Part shown: positions 8,102 to 16,889 of the stretch, piece after piece
How positions within the stretch are numbered: position 1 is the first letter of the stretch
Layout of the letters: the number at the start of each line of letters is the position of its first letter
Assembly: GCA_019750095.1 (NCBI GenBank)
Contig: JAIEOW010000054.1
Coordinates: 1 to 56,123, forward strand
Direction of reading: 5' to 3'
DNA length: 56,123 nt
Origin: Phycisphaerales bacterium
GTDB lineage: Bacteria; Planctomycetota; Phycisphaerae; Phycisphaerales; UBA1924
The notes under the pieces: generated by a model
What the model saw: only the letters and a program-made list of their open reading frames with translations
Database searches by the model: none
Told to the model about the DNA's origin: nothing
Made by a program: the position numbers and the translations under genes

Positions 8102-9808
8102 ATGTGGCGCGGCATCTCACTGGCGAACAAGTGCCTTCTGCTCTTCGGGGCCGCGGTGGTCATCATCATCCTGGCCGCGCTGCTGGTGCCGCTGGTGCGG
8201 ATGAACGCGATCGTGGACGAGGCGCAGAAGGACCTTTCCAAGCAGCTCGTCGAAGTCTGGGAACGCGGCGTGCGCGACATGGCCGGCGCAGGGCCGTTCC
8301 TCAGGCCGGGTGTTGAGGAACGCATCGGCGACGCCGACGTGCGGCTGATGAACATTGACGACGCGCGGGCCGCGGCGGTCGCGCCCGGGCCGATGGGGCT
8401 AGGCGATGAGTTTCTCTTCAAGTCGCTGCGCGAGTTTCGTGAGAACCCCGAGCGCAACGAGCTGCACGAGGCCCGCTGGAAGGGGCTGAGCCGCGAATAC
8501 CGATATGTCAAGGTCGCCCGAGGCGAGAGCCCGCGGGCGGGCGTGCCGGGAGAGATCACCGGCGTGGTGACGCTGGTTCGCACGAGCCCGAACGCGGGCG
8601 CTCAGCTCGCGGTGAACATGATCTATCTGGCGAGCGCAGGGCTGATCGCACTCGGGCTGGCGGTGTTGGTGTTCTATCTGATCACGAGCAAGTTGATTTT
8701 GCAGCCGGTGCGCGAGTTGAAGTCGACGGCGGAGACGGTGCGCGAGGGCAACCTCGCCGTGCGATCGGACATCCAGACAGGCGATGAGTTTGAGGAGCTC
8801 AGCGACGCGTTCAACCAGATGCTGGAGAACGTGACGAGCGGGCAGGAGCAGCTCCGGGCCCTGAACGCGCAGCTCGATCTGAAGGTGAACGAGCTGTCGG
8901 AGCGCAACGTCGCGCTGTTTGAGGCCAACAAGGTCAAGGGCGAGTTTCTGGCGAACGTCAGCCATGAGCTGCGCACGCCGCTGAACTCGATCATCGGCTT
9001 TGCCGAGCTGCTGCTGGAGAACGTTCAGAAGGAAGAAGAAACACAAGCCCACTCTCCCGCTTCGGTCGCGGGGGGCATGGACGACGGGGGCAAGCTCGCC
9101 AAACGCAAGCGGTATCTGGAGAATATCCTGAACGCCGGGCGTGCGCTCTTGGAGATGATCAACTCACTGCTGGAGATGGCCAAGGTCGAGGCGGGCAAGA
9201 TGGATCTCACCATCGCGCCTATGAACGTGCGCGACGCGTGCGAGGCGATGGTCGGGCTCATCCGTCCGCTGGCCGACCGCGGCGGGGTCGAGCTCTCGAC
9301 CGAGATCACTGCGGATGTTGGAAACATCGCGACCGACGCAAAGAAGTTTCAGCAGGTGATCTTCAATCTGCTCTCGAACGCCGTGAAGTTCACCAGCGAG
9401 AAGGCCTCCGACGACAAGCTCCGCGGGCGAACGTCGATCGCCCGCGTGAGCGTGCGCGCCGAGCGGCTGGTGGGTCGGGCCAGCGAGGGCGCTGGCTCGG
9501 AAGACCGCGTACGGATCAGCGTGCTGGACACAGGCCCGGGCATCGCGCCCGAGGATCAGAAACGCATCTTTGACAAGTTTCAGCAGCTTGATACCGGCCA
9601 CACCCGTCGGCACGCGGGCACGGGGCTTGGGCTTGCCATCTGCAAGGAGCTCACGGCAATGCTCCAGGGCGAGATCCAGGTCGAGAGCGAACTGGGCCGA
9701 GGTGCGATGTTCAGCGTCATCCTGCCGCTGGAGATCGCCCAGGCGAGCCCAAGTGGCGATCCTTCAGCAACCGCGGCAAAGAGCTCCGCAGGCATCGGGC
9801 GCACCTGA
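8102..9808 (+). CDS. Membrane sensor histidine kinase (HAMP-HisKA-HATPase)
   Basis: 568 residues. Two membrane segments (residues about 13-35 and about 178-197) flank an extracytoplasmic sensor region of about 140 residues. Then come a HAMP domain (LILQPVRELKSTAETVREGN), a short coiled coil, HisKA with phospho-acceptor His288 in FLANVSHELRTPLNSIIGF, and HATPase_c with N box FNLLSNAVKF, G1 DTGPGI and G2 GTGLGLAI. It starts 20 bp after proS. No response-regulator gene is within the window, so it is an orphan kinase. Its stop is only 10 bp from that of the facing cobalamin-binding protein gene. Signal sensed unknown. Confidence 0.93.
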   Translation: MWRGISLANKCLLLFGAAVVIIILAALLVPLVRMNAIVDEAQKDLSKQLVEVWERGVRDMAGAGPFLRPGVEERIGDADVRLMNIDDARAAAVAPGPMGLGDEFLFKSLREFRENPERNELHEARWKGLSREYRYVKVARGESPRAGVPGEITGVVTLVRTSPNAGAQLAVNMIYLASAGLIALGLAVLVFYLITSKLILQPVRELKSTAETVREGNLAVRSDIQTGDEFEELSDAFNQMLENVTSGQEQLRALNAQLDLKVNELSERNVALFEANKVKGEFLANVSHELRTPLNSIIGFAELLLENVQKEEETQAHSPASVAGGMDDGGKLAKRKRYLENILNAGRALLEMINSLLEMAKVEAGKMDLTIAPMNVRDACEAMVGLIRPLADRGGVELSTEITADVGNIATDAKKFQQVIFNLLSNAVKFTSEKASDDKLRGRTSIARVSVRAERLVGRASEGAGSEDRVRISVLDTGPGIAPEDQKRIFDKFQQLDTGHTRRHAGTGLGLAICKELTAMLQGEIQVESELGRGAMFSVILPLEIAQASPSGDPSATAAKSSAGIGRT

Positions 9809-9818
9809 GAACCCGCGG

Positions 9819-10937
9819 CTACACCCCGCAGAGGCGACCCGCCGCAGCGACCGCCTCGTCGAGATTCCGTGCATAGGCGTCGGCACCGAGGTTCTGCCAC
9901 ACGGTCTGATCCGGGTCCGCCGTGAACGCCGAGCCACCCACGAGGATCTTCAGCCCACAAGAGTTTCCCGCGTTACCGGCACGCATGCGACGGATCGTCT
10001 CGCCCATCAGCGGCAAGTGCGTCAGCAGCGTCGCTGAGAGCGCGACAAGATCCACGCGGAAGTCCTCCGCCGCCAGCACCAGATCGTCAATCGGAACATT
10101 CTGCCCCAGATACACGCTCCGCCACCCGTGCATCTCCAGCACATCGGCGACCATGCGCACGCCGACCTCGTGGGCGTTGGTCTCCACCGCGGCACACAGC
10201 ACGGCCTTGCCATTCCTCGGTGCACGAGGCATGTGCGGATACATCGCCGACATCACCGTGTGCGTGGTCGCGGTGGCAAAGTGCTCCTCCGCAACCGTGG
10301 ACTCATTGATGTGCCACATCCGCCCGAGTTCCTGCTGCACCGGGCTGAGCACCTGCGAGAATGCCTGCACGACCGAGAGCGGCGGCATGCCGAGATCCGC
10401 ACGACCCTTGGTCACGGCGTCGAGCATCATCATGCAGGCTCGCTGGCGATCGCCCTCAAGAATGGCCAGAAGATACTCCGCGGCCAGACGTCCCGTGGGC
10501 GTTGATGGATTCAGCAGCGAGTGCGACTCGGTCGAGGCCGAGGCCATGGTCGCGATTGCCGCATCGACGCACTCCAGCACCACCGGGCGTGCCGCGGGGG
10601 GCAGTTCTTCACCGATCACGCTCCGCAGACAGCGCATCGAGCACATCAGATCCGCGCACGCCGCTTCGCCCCCGCGTGCACTGTGCGCGACCTTGTCCCA
10701 CTTGGCCTGATGCAGGAACACGTGCGGGCGTCCCGTCGCCACGGCCGCCGCCAGATAGTGCACGCGCCCCGACACGTTCTCTCGCCACTTCAATGACGGG
10801 TTGGGCTGATACCGCGCGGCGATCCCCGGCTGCTCCTGGAACATACGCTCGGTCGTCATGGCGGCGAGCGCGTTTGCGCTCTGACGCAGAACTTCCGCCG
10901 CAAACTTCTCAGCAGAACTCATCGACATCGTCGTCAC
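9819..10937 (-). CDS. Cobalamin-binding regulator with CarH-type photoreceptor signature
   Basis: 372 residues. Three parts are seen: an N-terminal alpha-helical region (about 1-115) of unknown type; a four-helix B12-binding cap (about 130-230) with Trp208 followed nine residues later by Glu218-His219 (WHINESTVAEEH); and a Rossmann-type B12-binding domain with His256 in NAHEVGVRMVADVLE, then SATL and ILVGGSAF. The Wx9EH motif defines the adenosylcobalamin light-sensing domain of CarH/LitR, and the His in (E/D)xHxxG is the lower axial ligand. No MerR DNA-binding domain is present, so output must be by another route. GTG at 10937 is chosen because GGAG lies 7 nt upstream; ATG at 10928 is the alternative. 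Confidence 0.85.
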   Translation of the reverse strand: MTTMSMSSAEKFAAEVLRQSANALAAMTTERMFQEQPGIAARYQPNPSLKWRENVSGRVHYLAAAVATGRPHVFLHQAKWDKVAHSARGGEAACADLMCSMRCLRSVIGEELPPAARPVVLECVDAAIATMASASTESHSLLNPSTPTGRLAAEYLLAILEGDRQRACMMMLDAVTKGRADLGMPPLSVVQAFSQVLSPVQQELGRMWHINESTVAEEHFATATTHTVMSAMYPHMPRAPRNGKAVLCAAVETNAHEVGVRMVADVLEMHGWRSVYLGQNVPIDDLVLAAEDFRVDLVALSATLLTHLPLMGETIRRMRAGNAGNSCGLKILVGGSAFTADPDQTVWQNLGADAYARNLDEAVAAAGRLCGV

Positions 10938-11141
10938 GTCCAAACTCCAAGAAACCCGATCTCCACCGGGCCTTCCGGGGTTGTCTTCGCCTCGTTCATG
11001 CTGAACGATGCACATCGAACCACTCTGTTTCGCCTTCCGGAGCCCTGTTTCTGACCGATCTGGACGATTCGGCAACTCCCTTGGCCAAGAATGACTCCGC
11101 CGCCGACCCGCACCAGTTCCGCGCACTCGAAGGACACACCC

Positions 11142-12398
11142 ATGCACCTCGCCGAGCTTCGACAGTTCATGACCCAGCAGCGCATCGGCGGCTGGCTCGT
11201 CTACGACTTCCGATCCTCAAATCCCACGCTCGCGCGGCTGCTTCCTGTTGGTCCCGAACACCCGGCGGGAAAGCGATTCCTTACCCGCCGTGCCGCTCTC
11301 TGGATCCCGGCCAGCGACTCCGGCGAGCCCAGCACCCGCGGCGTGCGCCTGCTCTGCCACGGCATAGATCGCGGACAGTTCGAACACGCCAAGCTCCGCG
11401 GCGGCGAGGCCGTGGCGATCGATCAGTATCTCACCTGGCAGGAGTTCCGCGCCTGGATAGGTGCTCGAGTGGCTTCGTGCCCGGACCCGATCGCGATGGA
11501 GTATTCGCCCGGAGCCGCGCTCCCCGTCGTCAGCGTGGTCGATGCCGGCACGATCGAACTGGTGCGATCGGCGGGTGCGGAAGTCGTCTCCAGCGCGGAC
11601 CTGATCCAGGTCGCCATCGCACGCTGGGACGCGCTCGCACTCGAGAGTCACGAGTGGGCCAGCCGCGAGGTGGCGCGGATCAAGGATCAGGCGTTTGACT
11701 TCATTCGCGCCCGACTCTCCACCGGCGATCGCGTGACGGAGTATGACGTGCATCAGCTCATCCACGCGCGGTTCAAGTCGGCAGGGCTGGAAACGCCCGA
11801 TGGCCCGATCGTCGCCGTCAATGAACATGGCGCTGATCCACACTTTGAAGTCTCCCCCACTGCTTCCGCGCCGATCCGCAAGGGCGACTGGATCCTGCTC
11901 GATCTCTGGGCCCGGCGCCCGGGCGATCAGCACGTCTTCAGCGACATCACCTGGGTCGCATTCGCCGGCGACCGCGTTCCCGATCGCCACGCGCGGGCCT
12001 ATTCCGCCGTCAAAGCGGCCCGAGATGCCGCCGTCACGCTCGCCCAGGCTCGCCACGCGGCGAAGCAGCCCGTCGAAGGATGGGAACTCGACGACGCCGC
12101 CCGAGCCCAAATCGTCAACGCGGGATACGGACAGTACATCCGGCACCGCACCGGACACTCGCTCTCCACTGGCCCGATGGTCCACGGCGTGGGCGTGAAC
12201 ATCGACAATCTGGAAACCCACGACCGTCGTCGCGTGCTGCCCGGCGTCGGATTCACGGTCGAGCCCGGGGTGTACATCCCCACCGGCCCCGACGGCCCGG
12301 GCTTTGGCATCCGGCTGGAGATCAACGTCTTCGCCGATCCGCAGCGCGGGCCGCGGATCACGAGTTGTGTACAGGATGACGTGGTGCTCGTCGGCTAA
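11142..12398 (+). CDS. M24-family metallopeptidase (Xaa-Pro aminopeptidase-like)
   Basis: 418 residues. An N-terminal creatinase-like domain (about 1-170, RIGGWLVYDFRSSNPTL) precedes the pita-bread catalytic domain. The five metal ligands expected in M24 peptidases can be placed: two Asp in WILLDLWARR and HVFSDITW, His in MVHGVGVNI, Glu in FTVEPGVY and Glu in IRLEINVF; HRTGHSL provides the substrate-binding His. It probably cleaves Xaa-Pro peptide bonds, though the exact specificity cannot be read. Start at 11142 has AAGGA about 8 nt upstream. It is divergent from the cobalamin-binding gene. Confidence 0.88.
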   Translation: MHLAELRQFMTQQRIGGWLVYDFRSSNPTLARLLPVGPEHPAGKRFLTRRAALWIPASDSGEPSTRGVRLLCHGIDRGQFEHAKLRGGEAVAIDQYLTWQEFRAWIGARVASCPDPIAMEYSPGAALPVVSVVDAGTIELVRSAGAEVVSSADLIQVAIARWDALALESHEWASREVARIKDQAFDFIRARLSTGDRVTEYDVHQLIHARFKSAGLETPDGPIVAVNEHGADPHFEVSPTASAPIRKGDWILLDLWARRPGDQHVFSDITWVAFAGDRVPDRHARAYSAVKAARDAAVTLAQARHAAKQPVEGWELDDAARAQIVNAGYGQYIRHRTGHSLSTGPMVHGVGVNIDNLETHDRRRVLPGVGFTVEPGVYIPTGPDGPGFGIRLEINVFADPQRGPRITSCVQDDVVLVG

Positions 12399-12402
12399 TC
12401 CG

Positions 12403-12903
12403 AGGCCCGGGCGCAAGCCCGGGCACGAGAGGCGCGGGAATCGGGAGTTGGGAGTTGGGAGTTGGGAGTTGGGAGTCGGGAGTTTGTCGCTTGAGTTGCC
12501 TCTCAGGCCTTTCGCACAAAGTGCGCACGAGCGTTGCCGGTGGCGCAGCGAGCAACGCGAGCCAGCCACCGGCTGGCTATGCACCCATTCCTTCATGTCT
12601 CTGCCTCAGCCGCCCGTCTGAGGGCGGACCATTGGCTGGCTGACTACTCCGCAAAGTTCGTTCGCCCTCAGACGGGCGAAACCGACAAACACCAGAGATC
12701 GATGAAGGACTTGGCCACCCGGTGGCTTGCTCGCTCCGCTCGCTGCGCCACCGGCAACGCTGGTGCGCACTCCGTGCGGAACACAGAGCACGAAGATCGG
12801 TGCTCGAGAGCCAGAACCGTTTCCTTCTTCCCGATCCCCGACTCACGATTCCCCACTCCCGATTCCCGCGCCCACCGTGCCCGGGCTTGCGCCCGAGCCT
12901 CTG
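12403..12903. repeat. About 500-bp nested inverted repeat filling an intergenic region
   Basis: The two halves are inverted, diverged copies with the same blocks in mirrored order. A GAGGCCCGGGCGCAAGCCCG palindrome lies at 12403-12428, with its mirror at about 12877-12903. Next come GCGCGGGAATCGGGAG and its mirror near 12850. The block GTGCGCACSAGCGTTGCCGG (S = C or G) at about 12520 has its mirror near 12770. The innermost blocks are CGCCCGTCTGAGGGCG at about 12612 and CGCCCTCAGACGGGCG at about 12662. The left arm also holds six tandem copies of a 7-bp unit (GGGAGTT, 12443-12484). It separates two convergent genes. No credible protein-coding gene is seen inside. Confidence 0.85.
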
Positions 12904-12919
12904 ACAAACCAAGCGCAAC

Positions 12920-13783
12920 TCACCGCCTTCCGACAACGAAGACGTTGTAGCCATCGGCGATCGCCGCCGCGTCGCCGGGGTCATCGATCGGCTGCACGTA
13001 CACCCGCCCATCGGAATCCGTCGCATCCGGCATGCGTGGATAGACCGCCGTGGACTTGAACCCCGCTTCGGTCATTGCCTCGCGCAGCTCCGGCACCGAC
13101 CAGAGACGCCAGTCATAGACGAAGGCATCGATGATCACCAGCGGCTTGGCCTCGCCCTTCTTCACCGGCTGCGCATCAAAGTGCATCGCGTTTACCACGC
13201 GCCCGGTCAGCGGGTCGGCACTCCGCTGCTCCCAGGAATACAGCACACGCAGACCCTGCACCATCCCCGCGAGCGGGTGCGGCGGCATCGGCGGCTTGGG
13301 CAGTCGCAGCGTCTGGTCGATCATCCCCGCCGTGTACGCATCGCTCCCGCCATACAGATCGCAGACGATCATGCCGCCGGCTTTCAGCCGAGCCCGAGCG
13401 GCCTTGAAGTATCGCACGAGCTGCGGGCGCGTGTGCCACTCGCAGATCGAGAAGTTCAGCACCGCGATCGCATCGACCGCCGACTTCTGCTTGCTGGCGT
13501 CGCCACGAACCAGTTCAAGCCGATCATGCTCGCGTCCGCGAGCCCGAGCCGCGGCGAGCACCTTCGGATCAACATCCACCGCGATCGCACGACCCTTTGG
13601 GTTGAGCTGGCACCACGCCTCCGACAACGCGGCGGTCCCACAGAAATCCTCGCCCAGCACAGCCGCGGGCTTGCTTGTCCGCCGACCGTCGTCGAGAATG
13701 GCGCGGATCAGCCGCGCATCCCGTTCCGGACTCTGCGCACTGAGCTCATACAGGTCATGCTTATCCAGCGGTCGCGTGCTCAT
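12920..13783 (-). CDS. SAM-dependent class I methyltransferase
   Basis: 287 residues. The Rossmann methyltransferase fold is visible: motif I is degenerate (AVLGEDFCGTAALSEAW), followed by AIAVDVDPKVLAAA (acidic residue that binds SAM ribose), LVRGDASK, AIAVLNFSICEWH, LKAGGMIVCDLYGG and a C-terminal strand region ending YNVFVVGRR. Substrate unknown. It overlaps the upstream permease gene by ATGA (13780-13783), so it is translationally coupled as the third gene of an ABC transporter operon. The upstream in-frame extension lies within the permease gene and is not coding. Confidence 0.82.
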   Translation of the reverse strand: MSTRPLDKHDLYELSAQSPERDARLIRAILDDGRRTSKPAAVLGEDFCGTAALSEAWCQLNPKGRAIAVDVDPKVLAAARARGREHDRLELVRGDASKQKSAVDAIAVLNFSICEWHTRPQLVRYFKAARARLKAGGMIVCDLYGGSDAYTAGMIDQTLRLPKPPMPPHPLAGMVQGLRVLYSWEQRSADPLTGRVVNAMHFDAQPVKKGEAKPLVIIDAFVYDWRLWSVPELREAMTEAGFKSTAVYPRMPDATDSDGRVYVQPIDDPGDAAAIADGYNVFVVGRR

Positions 13784-15219
13784 GCCATCCGCACCCAGCG
13801 GATGAGCGTGCGCCAGTTCGGCGGCTTGCCGTACATCAGCACACCGATGCGGAAGATCTTCGCCGCCGCCCACGCGCAGATCACCGCCGTCAGGACGCCG
13901 ATGGCGATCGCGACGATCACCTGCCAGGTCGGGGGCGGCTCGGTGCTCGACAGCCGGATCATCATCACAAACGGGTTGATACCCGGCACAAAGCTCATCA
14001 CCACGCTGAACATCGAGTTCGGCGCGCGGCTGATCGGCAGCCAGAGCAGCCACGGCACCATCACGATCATCATGATCGGGGTCATCAACGTCTGCGCTTC
14101 GCGCAGTTCGCTCACCGCGCTCCCCGCCGCGGCCATCATGCTCGCGATCACAAAGAACGCGATCAGGAAGAACACGAACAGGTACACGATCAACATCACG
14201 CTCAGCTCGTGGGCCAAGCTGAAGGCGATGAGTGACACGATGCCCATGCCCGAGTACAGCGTCAGGATCAGCAGCCCCACGCACATCTGCCCGACGATCT
14301 TCCCGACCATGAGCTGCATCGGCGAGACCGCGCTCAAGAGCACCTCCATCACGCGGCTGGATTTCTCCTCGATCGTCGTCGTCAGCAGATACTGCCCACC
14401 CGTCATCACGCTCATCAGCAGCAACAGCATGAAGGCCATCGGCAGCATGACCTTCAGCCCACCAGAGGACTTCTTGATCCCTTCCTTCGTCACCGACTTG
14501 GTGTCACTGACTGGGCTTGCGAGCAGGGCCCGCAGATCATCGGCGCTGAGTTTTCCCGCCGCCGCCCGCGGATCACCGGCCACGCGCGCGTCCACGATCG
14601 CCTTGTCGATCTTGCTCTCGATGCGTCCCTTCACCTCCGGATCGAGCTTCGACGCCGTGAAGATGCCGTAGGTCGAATACTCGCCCTTGTCGTTGCGATC
14701 CAACACACCGTTCTCAATCACCGCCACGAGCATGCGCTGGGCCTTCCCGGACTCGCTCCCGTCGCGGGCCTGGGCCACGTCATAGTTCTTCAGCGGCTCC
14801 TTGGCCGCCGCCTCGTCCGTGTCACTGGGCAGCAACTCCACGCGCACGCTCTCGAGCGCACGCACCTGATTCTCCAGTTGCTGCTGCCCAAAGCTCATCG
14901 CCATCTTGCCCTGGCCCTGCTGAGCCGCAGGCCCGGCGAGCTGCTCCACGGCCCGCTCGGCCTTTTCCTTGAGCTCTTGCACTTCCTTGTCGACCGCTTC
15001 CTTGCTGAATCGCTGCTGGATCAGCGGGCCGACCTTGCCCGTGCGATCGATCACCGCGACCGTGCCCGCGGGCGTCGGACCCTTCAAAAACTGCGTCGCC
15101 GCGATCGCACCGGCCACGATCAGGATCATCACCGGCGTCAGCACGATGCCGATCAGAAATCCCTTTGTGAACACCGTCGAACTGAACTCGCGATACGCGA
15201 CCATCAGCGTCTTAGACAT
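13780..15219 (-). CDS. ABC-2 type transporter permease (NatB-like)
   Basis: 479 residues. One N-terminal membrane segment (FLIGIVLTPVMILIVAGAIAA), a large extracytoplasmic region of about 220 residues with Glu/Lys-rich helices, then about five membrane segments from LKVMLPMAFMLLLLMSV onward. This is the layout of the ABC2_membrane_3/NatB family, whose known members export sodium or drugs. 'TIEEKSSRVMEVLLSAVSP' is the cytoplasmic coupling helix typical of the family. It overlaps the ATPase gene by 8 bp and the methyltransferase gene by 4 bp, so the three form one operon. Substrate unknown. Confidence 0.88.
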   Translation of the reverse strand: MSKTLMVAYREFSSTVFTKGFLIGIVLTPVMILIVAGAIAATQFLKGPTPAGTVAVIDRTGKVGPLIQQRFSKEAVDKEVQELKEKAERAVEQLAGPAAQQGQGKMAMSFGQQQLENQVRALESVRVELLPSDTDEAAAKEPLKNYDVAQARDGSESGKAQRMLVAVIENGVLDRNDKGEYSTYGIFTASKLDPEVKGRIESKIDKAIVDARVAGDPRAAAGKLSADDLRALLASPVSDTKSVTKEGIKKSSGGLKVMLPMAFMLLLLMSVMTGGQYLLTTTIEEKSSRVMEVLLSAVSPMQLMVGKIVGQMCVGLLILTLYSGMGIVSLIAFSLAHELSVMLIVYLFVFFLIAFFVIASMMAAAGSAVSELREAQTLMTPIMMIVMVPWLLWLPISRAPNSMFSVVMSFVPGINPFVMMIRLSSTEPPPTWQVIVAIAIGVLTAVICAWAAAKIFRIGVLMYGKPPNWRTLIRWVRMA

Positions 15220-16234
15220 TGGCCGCCTCCTCTGCGGCCAGCCGCAGGTCCTCTCGCTTCACACTCGTATCCCCGCCCTGCGTCACCAGATCGATGAACA
15301 CGTCATCCAGACTCACCTTCTTGAGCTCCACCCTGCGCACCGCGGCGACGCGCGCGATCTCGGGAATCACCTCCCGCGGCGAGCATCGCTCCTCCATCGT
15401 CAGCAGATACTCCGCTACCGCGCCCTGGCGATCTTCAACCGCTTCGACGTGTCGAATTCCCCGCACCGATCGCATCGCGCCCAGCGTCGCCACCGCGTTG
15501 GCACCGCCGCCGATCTCGGCGTCCATCGGCTCCACGATGATCGTCCGCGGATCAAACTTCGCCCGGATCCCGCTCAGCGTGTCATCGAGCACCTTCACCC
15601 CCTGGTGGATCATGAACACCCTTTGGCAAAGCTGCTCGGCCTCATACATCGCGTGCGTGGAGAACACGATCGTGCACCCCCGCTTGTGCTGCTCTTCGAT
15701 CAAGCCGCGCATCAGCCGTCGGTTCACCGGGTCCAATCCGGTGAACACCTCGTCGAGGATCAACAGATCCGGCTCATGCACCACGGCCGCGATGAACTGC
15801 ACCTTCTGCTGCATCCCCTTGCTCAGTTCTTCGCAGCGCTTCTTGTGCACATCCTTGAGCTGCTTGTGCAGTTCGATCTTCTCGATCCAAGCGAGCGTCT
15901 TCCGCCGGGCCGCGCCGGAATCCACCCCTTTGAGCTTGGCGATGTAGGTCAGGAAAGCGCCGACCTTCATTTTCTTGTACACCCCCCGCTCTTCAGGGAG
16001 ATACCCGATGCGGTCTTTGCTCTCGACCGCCGACGCACGCCCCAGAACCCGGAGTTCCCCTGAGTCTGGAAAGATAATCGACATGATCATCCGGATCGTC
16101 GTGGTTTTACCCGCACCATTTGGCCCGATGAACCCGCAGAGCGAGCCAGTTGGCACCGTCAGGTCCAACTGATCGACCGCGACTTTGGCCCCGAAGGTCT
16201 TGGTCAGGCCTCGAATCTCAATGGCTTCCGGCAT
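15212..16234 (-). CDS. ABC transporter ATP-binding protein (NatA-like)
   Basis: 340 residues. Complete ABC nucleotide-binding domain: Walker A GPNGAGKTT, signature LSKGMQQK, Walker B LLILDEVFTGLD and H-loop FSTHAM. The about 110-residue C-terminal extension (DUF4162-like, ending VSLDDVFIDLVTQ) is usual for ATPases paired with NatB-type permeases. The signature deviates from LSGGQ (LSKGMQ), as in many NatA-like proteins. ATG at 16234 is chosen because GGAG lies about 6 nt upstream. First gene of the operon with the permease and methyltransferase. Confidence 0.92.
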   Translation of the reverse strand: MPEAIEIRGLTKTFGAKVAVDQLDLTVPTGSLCGFIGPNGAGKTTTIRMIMSIIFPDSGELRVLGRASAVESKDRIGYLPEERGVYKKMKVGAFLTYIAKLKGVDSGAARRKTLAWIEKIELHKQLKDVHKKRCEELSKGMQQKVQFIAAVVHEPDLLILDEVFTGLDPVNRRLMRGLIEEQHKRGCTIVFSTHAMYEAEQLCQRVFMIHQGVKVLDDTLSGIRAKFDPRTIIVEPMDAEIGGGANAVATLGAMRSVRGIRHVEAVEDRQGAVAEYLLTMEERCSPREVIPEIARVAAVRRVELKKVSLDDVFIDLVTQGGDTSVKREDLRLAAEEAANV

Positions 16235-16556
16235 TTCCCACTCCGTAAACCCCTGCCCCATGGCCGCGGCCGATCCTCATGGATGCTCTGGGCGGGATGT
16301 TACGGTATCGGGTCGCCGCAATTTCTTGAACACGGCCAAACGGCTTCGCGTTTCTGGGATGGATGAGTGTCTGCCCTGAGCATTCCGGACGTTCTTCGCC
16401 GTTTTACCCATCTTCCGTTTTCAGTGGATTTGAAAGCATTTGTACGGTAATCTCAATCCCGAGTTCGGCATTCGTCGAACCTCCATCTGCAACCCGACCG
16501 ATCCGGGCGGGTACGATTGGGCTCGAACCTTCACCTTTTTCTGGGAGATCATGATC

Positions 16557-16781
16557 ATGCGCAAGTTCAGCTTTGGTTTCGGTGTCGTCTGTTGCGTCGC
16601 TGCCGCCGCCATGCTCGGTGGATGCAGCAAGAAGGAAGGCTGCTGCGGCACCTGCAAGGACAAGGCCGATGTGAAGATGGAAGCCACCGCGGCCCCGGCC
16701 GGCAAGAGCTGCGCCGACAAGGCGTCCGGCTGCTCCTCCTCCTGCGCTGGCAAGAAGGCCTGCGGCAGCAAGGCCAACTGA
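16557..16781 (+). CDS. Small cysteine-rich lipoprotein
   Basis: 74 residues. A signal peptide of 22 residues ends in the lipobox LGGC (lipidated Cys23). The mature part is only about 50 residues with seven further cysteines, in a GCCGTC cluster and in SCAD, GCSSSC and KKAC, separated by Ala/Lys-rich linkers. The pattern suggests metal binding or a disulfide-stabilised envelope peptide, but no family is recognised. ATG at 16557 is taken because GGGAG is 9 nt before it; ATG at 16551 is too close to that site. An intrinsic terminator follows at 16816-16851, supporting an independent, possibly strongly expressed gene. Confidence 0.82.
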   Translation: MRKFSFGFGVVCCVAAAAMLGGCSKKEGCCGTCKDKADVKMEATAAPAGKSCADKASGCSSSCAGKKACGSKAN

Positions 16782-16815
16782 TTCGCTTCACGCGATCAGT
16801 TTCAGATCGATTTCG

Positions 16816-16851
16816 CAAAGCCCGCCGATCCTCGGCGGGCTTTGCTTTTTG
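16816..16851 (+). terminator. Intrinsic terminator after the Cys-rich lipoprotein gene
   Basis: A perfect 14-bp stem (GCAAAGCCCGCCGA paired with TCGGCGGGCTTTGC) with a 3-nt loop, followed by TTTTT. Confidence 0.92.
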
Positions 16852-16889
16852 CTCCGTGCGTCCGTCCGCCACGGAATATCGTTCGTGCA

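Noticed and set aside
12443..12484. GGGAGTT repeats considered as a CRISPR or iteron origin
   Set aside because: Six contiguous 7-bp units without spacers, no replication initiator gene nearby; they are part of the larger inverted repeat.
13181..14671. 496-codon plus-strand open frame over the methyltransferase and permease
   Set aside because: Antisense shadow of two clearly recognised, translationally coupled genes.
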